Assembly: GCA_002418865.1 (NCBI GenBank)
Contig: DIEY01000076.1
Span: forward strand, 1 to 5,137
Direction of reading: 5' to 3'
From: Bacteroidales bacterium UBA5762
GTDB taxonomy: Bacteria > Bacteroidota > Bacteroidia > Bacteroidales > TTA-H9
DNA: 5,137 nt
Made by a program: the position numbers and the translations under genes
Shown here: positions 1-4,726 of the stretch, one piece after another
Position numbering within the stretch: the stretch's first letter is position 1
Layout of the letters: each line of letters begins with the position of its first letter
Notes under the pieces: model-generated
What the model saw: only the letters and a program-made list of their open reading frames with translations
Databases searched by the model: none
What the model was told of the DNA's origin: nothing

Positions 1-19
1 CAAAAGAGCCACACCCAAA

Positions 20-1897
20 TTATTTAGCGGATAGAATTTGTTTGGCTTCTTTTAAGTCAATTTTTGCTTTATAGCCGTGCTTATCTAATAAATATAATAA
101 GTTTGAGCCATTTAATAGGGACAGGGGTTTGTCTTTGGCAAAATTATATGAATCGGGGCCGAAATCGGCTGTTGAAATCAAAATTCCTTTGATTGCCCCT
201 TCGTTAACAACAGTTCCATATAGGTCACGAATAGCTGATACATTGACCGTATTTGTATATCGTTTTGCCTGAATCACAATTTTTCCACCGCGTATGGGAT
301 CGGGATCAAATACAATTGCATCTACACCACCGTCTCTGCTTGCTCTGGTAACTTTCACTTCGCCATTAATAGAAGAGAATTCTTTTTCAAACAATTCACG
401 AACAAGATGCTCAAAATCTTCCCATTCCATTGTGGCGATGTTGTTTCCTTCTTCTATACTGTCAATTACTTCTTGAGAAGCAACAAATCTTTTGTCTTTT
501 TTGTCGATTTGAAGAAGAGGAGCAACCGGTGTAAGACCATATAGCTTTGAACTTCCAACCCCTTTCAGTCGTTTAAAACATTCTTTAGGATCAATTTGTG
601 CTAAATCAATAAGAATAAAATTATTCTTATTTGTATGTAAGGTGAGAATACATGCAGTAACTTTTTCTCCAGTAGCTTTGTCTAAAAATGTTACCCATCC
701 ATTAAAAACAATGGAATCTATTGCATCTGCCGAATCAGCTTCAAAAAGTTCATGTACAGAGCGCAACGCTATTTGGTAAAGCGTATGGTCATAAAGTTTA
801 TTTAATTCAGATGTTGAAATAAAAGCCTTTTTGAACTCATTTTTTGCAGGAACATATTTTACTTCTTTTAAAGTAGGTATATCCTCAGGACGAGGTAGCG
901 TATAATCTACCACCAATATTTTGGTCTCCGGAACATAATCTAAATTGAATTCTTGTGGAAAAGAATCAGGATATTTTGAATTGGAAAGAACCATGTCACA
1001 GTAATCTGTTATAGCATCAGGTAATTTATCAGAATATTGACTCTTTCTCTTATCAATTAGCTCATTATTACGTTTTTGTTCCTGATAAAACTCATTGTTT
1101 TCTTTTGACCAAACACCCATCGCAATATCATGCTGTTCTTTGGCTTTATTAACTTGTAGTTCATACGACTTATTAATTCTTTCTAATTCTCGGTTATACT
1201 CTTTCTCAATTTCTTTTTTATTCTCTTCCCATTTTTTTAATGTATTCTGATTCGACTGCAGGATAATATTTCGTTCTTCTTCCCATTTTTTATGATCAAC
1301 CTGGAAATATTTCTTCGAGGATTCAATTTTTTCATTTTTTCTTGATTTAAAAACCGAATCGAGAAAACGAATATTTGGGGAGTATTTTAAATCGTTTTCA
1401 TCTGGCTCGGGGGGAATCGATCTTATGAATGGCGTTTCAGGTACATCTGGGTGGGGAGGGACAGGGGGCTTTTTTGGCTTTACTAAAACAGGTACAGGCT
1501 TTCCAAAACCTTTCTTGTCTTTAAGCCGTTCCCAATCAACTTTATCGTTCACCCATAAAGTGTGAAGCAAAATTTTATTTATACCTTCAAGTTCTTGTTG
1601 TGCCTCCGTGGTTTGTCTGTTTGCTTCATCAATTTTTAATTGTCTATCAGCGGCAATTCGCTCTTTTTCTAAAATAATTTTAGATTTTTCATTCAATCTA
1701 TTTTGCAGTTCTTTTTCTTTGCGATTTTTATTTTCCCATAAAATTTCCCAATCGGACAACTGAGCTTTAATTTTTTGTTCAACAATATATTGTTCAGTTC
1801 CTGAAATGACTTTGGATTTCCCAATACCCTTGTGGTGAATATGGGCGACATATTTTAATTTCTTACCGTCAAAAATTTCTTCTATCTTAAAACTCAT
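20..1897 (-). CDS. Mrr-type restriction endonuclease with long coiled-coil N-terminus
   Basis: Probable cytoplasmic DNA endonuclease of the Mrr_cat/PD-(D/E)xK class, 625 aa with a TAA stop. The C-terminal domain (about 490-615) opens with MEWEDFEHLVRELF and carries SRDGGVDAI (Asp526) and IQAKRY (Gln543, Lys545). This matches the Mrr D...QxK active site, and the later GSNLLYLL stretch is also typical. Before it lie a small N-terminal region (1-45), a charged coiled coil (about 45-110), a Pro-rich linker (132-166), a second Lys/Glu-rich coiled coil (185-290) and a globular region (about 300-470, including HELFEADSADAIDSIVFNG) that I remember from other proteins annotated as restriction system proteins. 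The start at 1897 is chosen because AAGGGGTGA lies just upstream; the longer in-frame start at 1933 would overlap the -10 box. No methylase or specificity gene is adjacent, so a stand-alone type IV-like enzyme for modified DNA is inferred. The endonuclease fold is secure, the target is not. The gene is A+T rich. Confidence 0.88.
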   Translation of the reverse strand: MSFKIEEIFDGKKLKYVAHIHHKGIGKSKVISGTEQYIVEQKIKAQLSDWEILWENKNRKEKELQNRLNEKSKIILEKERIAADRQLKIDEANRQTTEAQQELEGINKILLHTLWVNDKVDWERLKDKKGFGKPVPVLVKPKKPPVPPHPDVPETPFIRSIPPEPDENDLKYSPNIRFLDSVFKSRKNEKIESSKKYFQVDHKKWEEERNIILQSNQNTLKKWEENKKEIEKEYNRELERINKSYELQVNKAKEQHDIAMGVWSKENNEFYQEQKRNNELIDKRKSQYSDKLPDAITDYCDMVLSNSKYPDSFPQEFNLDYVPETKILVVDYTLPRPEDIPTLKEVKYVPAKNEFKKAFISTSELNKLYDHTLYQIALRSVHELFEADSADAIDSIVFNGWVTFLDKATGEKVTACILTLHTNKNNFILIDLAQIDPKECFKRLKGVGSSKLYGLTPVAPLLQIDKKDKRFVASQEVIDSIEEGNNIATMEWEDFEHLVRELFEKEFSSINGEVKVTRASRDGGVDAIVFDPDPIRGGKIVIQAKRYTNTVNVSAIRDLYGTVVNEGAIKGILISTADFGPDSYNFAKDKPLSLLNGSNLLYLLDKHGYKAKIDLKEAKQILSAK

Positions 1898-1901
1898 TTG
1901 T

Positions 1902-1910
1902 TCACCCCTT
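1902..1910 (-). promoter_or_regulatory. Shine-Dalgarno site fixing the start of the Mrr-type gene
   Basis: The minus strand reads AAGGGGTGA, with seven bases between GGGG and the ATG at 1897. It excludes the longer in-frame start at 1933, which has no comparable site. Confidence 0.8.
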
Positions 1911-1922
1911 ATTTGAAGTATC

Positions 1923-1951
1923 ATTATAATCAAAAAATAAAAGGTTGATAA
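1923..1951 (-). promoter_or_regulatory. Sigma-70-type promoter of the Mrr-type gene
   Basis: The minus strand carries TTATCA (1946-1951, four of six matches to TTGACA), a 17-base A+T-rich spacer and a perfect TATAAT (1923-1928). The expected transcript start near 1915 gives a short leader that still includes the ribosome binding site at 1902-1910. The restriction gene therefore probably has its own promoter and does not depend on read-through from the envelope genes. No operator is evident. Confidence 0.65.
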
Positions 1952-2219
1952 TATCTCACGCCTCCATCATATTTTTTCACTGCCAGCCAACCATACCTAA
2001 GCATAATTCATTCCAATCTGAAGCCGCCAGTTCGGAAAAAATTAAAAACAGTTGTCCTTAATATTTTAACCATTCATGTTTCCCGGTCAGATCGAACCTT
2101 AATATAGCTTTTAAGGTAATGATTTTGAGAAGGCAGCAGGGGACAGTCCTTTGTTCGGCCATCCCCGACCGATACGCACCCAAAATCTTTATCTTGAAAG
2201 CTATAGATGGGCTGTATTT
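1952..2219. other. Gene-free spacer between the exported SH3 gene and the Mrr-type gene
   Basis: I find no convincing gene here. On the plus strand, GGGGACAGTCC (2139-2149) is followed by codons for PRPIRT (2163-2180). This resembles the leader and first residues of REP-associated tyrosine transposases, but the match ends there. An A+T-rich inverted repeat, ACCTTAA/TTAAGGT with an 8-base loop, lies at 2096-2117. It has no following T-run and is not a convincing terminator. Confidence 0.5.
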
Positions 2220-2756
2220 CTACTGTACATCAGCAGCGGTGAAAAATATATTGGGGCCACCGCAGTTGATGTAATAGGTATTGGTCTTGCTTGTACTTTT
2301 GTCCCCATACTCAATGCGTGCACATTTTCCGGAGTTAAGGTATTTTAATGCTCCTTTATTGAGATTTTGAACATCTTGCTCGGTTAAGCCGCTTTGTCCG
2401 ACCTTTGGAAATGCATCTTTAGCTATGCGCGGGTCGGTAGGAAAATACGGTTGCGGCAGTTCAGCAGGCAGAGAAGAAGAGAGACCACTTGCGAGCACCC
2501 AACGTGCCACTTGCCGACTTTTTCCCTCGAAGGCACCGTCAAAGTATTTCGATACTCGTGCCCATCCTCTTTTCACTTCAAAGACTTCGACCTTTTGTCG
2601 ATGATAGATTTTGTTCGTAACGCTCCCAGAAGCACTTGGAGCCAGATGCTCTTCGAGGACGCTTTCTGTCACGTAGTACTTGCCAGGCTTGGTTGCTTGT
2701 GCGAAGGCAATCCCTGAAAGTGCAAAAAGGAAGATTCCAATAGTCAAAATTCTCAT
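2220..2756 (-). CDS. Exported SH3-domain protein of unknown function
   Basis: Protein of 178 aa beginning with a clear Sec signal peptide: MR, a hydrophobic core, then AFA|QA with cleavage expected after residue 19. Residues about 26-92 look like a bacterial SH3-type domain: KYYVTESVLEEHLAPSASG, then VEVFEVKRGWARVSKY and RWVLASGL, which is the usual motif order in SH3_3-like domains. The tail (about 100-178) contains KVGQSGLTEQDVQNLNKGAL and two Cys (145 and 165) that could form a disulfide; I cannot assign this part. Such exported SH3 domains often bind peptidoglycan or partner proteins, so a periplasmic role is inferred. The ATG at 2756 follows AAAGGATG at suitable spacing. The gene is clearly richer in G+C than the Mrr-type gene, suggesting a different origin. 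It follows the zinc-ribbon gene after 113 bases and may share its transcript. Confidence 0.8.
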   Translation of the reverse strand: MRILTIGIFLFALSGIAFAQATKPGKYYVTESVLEEHLAPSASGSVTNKIYHRQKVEVFEVKRGWARVSKYFDGAFEGKSRQVARWVLASGLSSSLPAELPQPYFPTDPRIAKDAFPKVGQSGLTEQDVQNLNKGALKYLNSGKCARIEYGDKSTSKTNTYYINCGGPNIFFTAADVQ

Positions 2757-2790
2757 ATATTCATCCTTTGAAGCCTTGTGGCCTAAAGCT

Positions 2791-2847
2791 CCGCATAATC
2801 GGCTGGGAATGGAACGGTAGCGAAATTACCAGTTCGAGTTGATGCGG
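2791..2847. repeat. Imperfect inverted repeat between two small genes
   Basis: The outer arms CCGCAT (2791-2796) and ATGCGG (2842-2847) are complementary, and pairing continues with interruptions through TCG/CGA and CTGG/CCAG. An inner alternative hairpin, AACGGTA with TACC(A)GTT, occupies 2813-2834. The structure lies just after the zinc-ribbon stop codon. Bulged arms in this position recall integron attC sites, but the essential GTT triplet is not intact (TTTAGGC instead of GTTRRRY), so only the repeat itself is claimed. Confidence 0.55.
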
Positions 2848-2869
2848 TTGTTATGATTTTTTGATTGTA

Positions 2870-3106
2870 TCATTTTGGTATCGGATTTGGGTATTTACAT
2901 TTTGGGCAAATCTGATCGGCTGGCTTTAGTAACAACCATAGAAACATGATCCCGGCTATGATAAACAATGGCAAGAACAAACAAGAAAGAAAACACACCA
3001 CTAAAAAAAGTAGCCAAAGGCCACATCCTGAACCTTTAACTTGGGCTTTTCCTTCATACTGACAGTTCGGACACCTAATCTGTTTGGGCCATAATGCAAA
3101 TGCCAT
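2870..3106 (-). CDS. Small membrane zinc-ribbon protein, LITAF-like layout
   Basis: Protein of 78 aa with a CPNC knuckle at residues 12-15, a strongly hydrophobic stretch at about 29-60 and a second CPKC knuckle at 67-70, followed by a short tail. The two CxxC pairs on either side of a hydrophobic segment could close into one zinc site, as in the LITAF/SIMPLE domain, where the hydrophobic part sits in the membrane and both knuckles stay on the cytoplasmic face. The 32-residue hydrophobic stretch could equally be one long helix or a re-entrant hairpin. There is no catalytic motif, and the function is unknown. The ATG at 3106 is supported by GAGG five bases upstream. The gene lies 80 bases after the lipoprotein and 113 before the SH3 gene, on the same strand. 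The zinc-knuckle/membrane layout is visible; the LITAF relationship is an inference from pattern. Confidence 0.75.
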   Translation of the reverse strand: MAFALWPKQIRCPNCQYEGKAQVKGSGCGLWLLFLVVCFLSCLFLPLFIIAGIMFLWLLLKPADQICPKCKYPNPIPK

Positions 3107-3186
3107 ATGTTCCTCGTTCTGCGAGAAGTTAAAAGAGTGTCAATCGCAAATCGGCGTGAAAGTGTAAGTACTTTGTTCACAGGTCC

Positions 3187-3402
3187 CTACGCTTTCCCCC
3201 ATGTAAAAGTCGTCGAAAAGCCTTTACACCAATACCAATAAGTCGCGCTGTAATATCCATCACTTTCGTATGTATCGACTTCATCCGCTTCACCGTGGGT
3301 GTTTATTATATCCTGTATTTCTTTCGAGCAGTTTATTTCAGAATCATCTCCACCTCCGCACCCAATCAAAACAAGAAATAAAAATAGCCAGACAATTCTC
3401 AT
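3187..3402 (-). CDS. Small lipoprotein with SmpA-like motif
   Basis: Precursor of 71 aa with a lipoprotein signal: MR, a hydrophobic core, then the lipobox LIGC with the lipidated Cys at 15. The next residues are GGG, not Asp, which in Gram-negatives favours sorting to the outer membrane. The mature part is only about 57 residues and contains Cys25 and Cys59, a possible disulfide. The segment from IQDIINTHGEADEVDTY through YWYWCKGFSTTFTWG follows the order seen in BamE/SmpA-like domains: a helix, G-x-(P/A)-D, then aromatic strands ending in a W-Y and F-x-W pattern. That relationship is inferred and no function is claimed. The ATG at 3402 is preceded by TAGGAG. A MITE-like element ends 33 bases upstream of the start codon and may have displaced or supplied its promoter. 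Confidence 0.72.
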   Translation of the reverse strand: MRIVWLFLFLVLIGCGGGDDSEINCSKEIQDIINTHGEADEVDTYESDGYYSATYWYWCKGFSTTFTWGKA

Positions 3403-3426
3403 TTCTTTATTCTCCTATTTGATGAT

Positions 3427-3435
3427 TTCTTATTA
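3427..3435. repeat. Target-site duplication, left copy
   Basis: TTCTTATTA is repeated exactly, in the same orientation, at 3608-3616. It abuts the left terminal inverted repeat of the element at 3436-3607. A true duplication could be 8 bp (TCTTATTA) if the element ends one base further out. Confidence 0.65.
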
Positions 3436-3607
3436 GGGGGCTATCCACTTCACTCTCGTTAATTGCGTTATAGAAGCGTTTAATTTAAATAAATTCAAAC
3501 GACTACATTGTATCAGTATGTAGGACAATAGCAGTCCTCCAATCTTTTGATAAGTTAATTCTTTAATGTGGCTAACTCCACATTACGAGAGGCTAATGGA
3601 TAGCCCC
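3436..3607. mobile_element. MITE-like non-coding insertion with terminal inverted repeats
   Basis: The left end reads GGGGGCTATCCA and the reverse complement of the right end reads GGGGCTATCCA. After five mostly different bases both continue CTCTCGT, and then AAT with a one-base gap, giving terminal inverted repeats of about 26 bases. Both ends are flanked by the direct repeat TTCTTATTA. The element is about 172 bp and contains no ORF. Inside are a perfect hairpin TAATGTGG/CCACATTA (3564-3585, 6-base loop), GGCTA/TAGCC (3591-3605), AGGAC/GTCCT (3522-3538) and CTACAT/ATGTAG (3503-3523). This is the layout of a non-autonomous DNA transposon moved by a DDE transposase encoded elsewhere. An 8-9 bp duplication occurs in several IS families, and I do not assign one. 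Confidence 0.7.
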
Positions 3608-3616
3608 TTCTTATTA
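3608..3616. repeat. Target-site duplication, right copy
   Basis: Exact second copy of TTCTTATTA, directly after the right terminal inverted repeat (ending TAGCCCC). Together with the copy at 3427-3435 it indicates insertion into the spacer between the SH3/SmpA-like gene and the lipoprotein gene. Confidence 0.65.
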
Positions 3617-3617
3617 A

Positions 3618-3642
3618 TACCCGAAGATACCTACTTCAGGTA
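3618..3642. repeat. Hairpin downstream of the SH3/SmpA-like gene
   Basis: On the minus strand TACCTGAAG and CTTCGGGTA can form a 9-bp stem with one G-T pair and a 7-base loop, 19 bases past the stop codon. No T-run follows, so an intrinsic terminator is possible only in a weak form. It may simply protect the 3' end of the transcript. The MITE-like element inserted just beyond it. Confidence 0.4.
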
Positions 3643-3661
3643 ATCGGCTGCCGTAAATTGA

Positions 3662-4291
3662 TCATTCTTTAATCATTTCCAGTTTTGCGTCTTTAAAATG
3701 AAGAGATTTGTTACAGAATTTCCCATAACACCATACGATCGCTGCACCTGCTGCAGTAGTTGTTTTAGATTCATGGTCTGGGTGTCCCCATGATTGAATA
3801 CATTGTTCCATGTCCATTCCAATTCTAATTTGATGCTGTATAATTAGATTGAGATCATTTTTTGACCATTTAGGATAGGTCGTTTTTAAAAAATTGATAC
3901 GTTCTTGTTCCTCTTTTTCAATACGCTTTTTTTCTTCTTCAATTTCTCTTTTCAGTCGCTCAGCTTTCTCCCTCAATAACTTTTGCTCATTATCTTGTTG
4001 TTCTTGAAGTTCAACTTTTTTCTTATTGATAACTTCAATATCATCTGTTACCCATTGGGTCGATGCATATCCTATATTATGGAATTCTGTTTCAACTTTT
4101 AGCCAATATTTATCCGCAGTTTCAATTACGTTTAATTTTTCTCCTATATAAAGCTTCTCTATAATATCACCCGTCATATTGGGTGCATTTCTCATTTGGG
4201 CAGGGAATAAAACAAATACCGTTTGATCACAAAAACCATTGGATACAAAAAATAAAAGAAACATGGTTATCTGGTAAAATAAACGTATCAC
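3662..4291 (-). CDS. Exported SH3 - coiled coil - SmpA-like protein (GTG start)
   Basis: Protein of 209 aa. Residues 1-21 are a signal peptide (MIRLFYQITMFLLFFVSNGF, then C) with likely cleavage before DQ; there is no proper lipobox because Phe precedes the Cys. About 25-84 is an SH3-type domain (NAPNMTGDIIEKLYIGEKLNVIE, WLKVE, ASTQWV). About 88-136 is a Glu/Lys/Arg-rich coiled coil. About 137-209 holds WSKNDLNLI, IRIGMDMEQCIQSWGHPD, a Thr/Ala/Gly loop, WCYG and LHFKDAKLEMI. This is the IGM-x-x-E-x-V...WGxP...WxYG pattern of BamE/SmpA-like domains, here with Cys164 at the usual Val. An envelope scaffold or wall-sensing role is inferred. The reading frame stays open upstream into ankyrin remnants, but GGAGGG seven bases before the GTG, followed at once by a signal peptide, fixes the start at 4291. 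Confidence 0.75.
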   Translation of the reverse strand: MIRLFYQITMFLLFFVSNGFCDQTVFVLFPAQMRNAPNMTGDIIEKLYIGEKLNVIETADKYWLKVETEFHNIGYASTQWVTDDIEVINKKKVELQEQQDNEQKLLREKAERLKREIEEEKKRIEKEEQERINFLKTTYPKWSKNDLNLIIQHQIRIGMDMEQCIQSWGHPDHESKTTTAAGAAIVWCYGKFCNKSLHFKDAKLEMIKE

Positions 4292-4298
4292 TTTTTCA

Positions 4299-4304
4299 CC
4301 CTCC
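4299..4304 (-). promoter_or_regulatory. Shine-Dalgarno site that sets the GTG start
   Basis: The minus strand reads GGAGGG, then TGAAAAA, then GTG at 4291. The in-frame ATG at 4306 overlaps this site and cannot use it, so it is not the start. The site argues that translation begins at the signal peptide and not in the ankyrin remnant upstream. Confidence 0.75.
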
Positions 4305-4306
4305 AT

Positions 4307-4612
4307 TTTTTGATTGGTTTCATGATTAACATCAGCGCCTCTGTCAAGAAGGAGTTCAACGATATCTTTCTGTTTATCACTGATAGCATACATCAGTGGA
4401 GTTCTTCTTCCTTTTCTTATGTTCGAAATTGACATCAGCGCCATTTCAAGGAGTAAATTAACCATATCCTTGTTTTTTGGGGTGATCGCAATTAATAGTA
4501 GCGTTATTGCATACTATCTTCCCACATTAACATCATCTCCTGATGCAATAAGATGTCGTGCGTTAAGGATATTTCCATTGCATACAGCATCAAAAAGGTT
4601 TCGGGAATACAT
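4307..4612 (-). pseudogene. Decayed ankyrin-repeat gene
   Basis: An ATG at 4612, preceded by AAAAGG at good spacing, begins MYSRNLFDAVCNGN and continues ARHLIASGDDVN, a normal first ankyrin repeat. A TAG at 4514-4516 interrupts the frame just before TLLLIAITPKNKDMVNLLLE, the second repeat, whose spacing is otherwise correct. Next, GAAATGGCGCTGATGTCAAT encodes the expected N-G-A-D-V-N only in a shifted frame, as if one A had been lost. A second shift restores GRRTPLMYAI and DIVELLLDRGADVN, the third repeat. The 11-mer GGCGCTGATGT occurs in repeats two and three (4432-4442 and 4329-4339), 103 bases apart, which is not a multiple of three. The ankyrin pattern stops at NHETNQK, where the ribosome binding site of the SH3/SmpA-like gene begins. 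Intact ankyrin proteins bind other proteins; this copy is probably dead. Confidence 0.78.
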
Positions 4613-4726
4613 GATTTACCTTTTTACGAAATTCAATATTTTATTGGGATCGCGAATGAATCGGGTCAAGATCAAGATTAATAATGTAATTTACCCTTTG
4701 TAATGATAGGTAACTGCAGCACCCCC

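Noticed and set aside
294..476. Plus-strand ORF of 60 codons
   Set aside because: It lies entirely antisense to the conserved nuclease domain of the Mrr-type gene and has no recognisable motif or ribosome binding site.
1898..1933. Longer N-terminus of the Mrr-type protein starting at 1933
   Set aside because: It would place the start codon upstream of the -10 box and it lacks a ribosome binding site. The start at 1897 has both in the right order.
2394..2717. Plus-strand ORF of 107 codons
   Set aside because: It is antisense to the exported SH3 gene, whose signal peptide, domain pattern and ribosome binding site are convincing. The plus-strand translation looks random.
4271..4291. Lipoprotein signal in the SH3/SmpA-like protein because Cys follows the hydrophobic core
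   Set aside because: The residue before the Cys is Phe, which a lipobox does not allow; cleavage by signal peptidase I after the Cys is more likely.
4319..4347. Promoter for the SH3/SmpA-like gene inside the ankyrin remnant
   Set aside because: The -35 hexamer TTGACA (4342-4347) is perfect, but at 17 bases the -10 position reads CATGAA, only three of six matches. The TTGACA is also part of conserved ankyrin coding sequence, so it is likely to be chance.
4627..4672. Promoter for the ankyrin gene in the spacer upstream of 4612
   Set aside because: TTGACC and TAAAAT are both near consensus, but about 20 bases separate them, longer than a usual sigma-70 spacer.
4419..4703. Plus-strand ORF of 94 codons
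   Set aside because: It is antisense to the ankyrin remnant and the adjacent spacer. The minus-strand ankyrin repeats explain the sequence.
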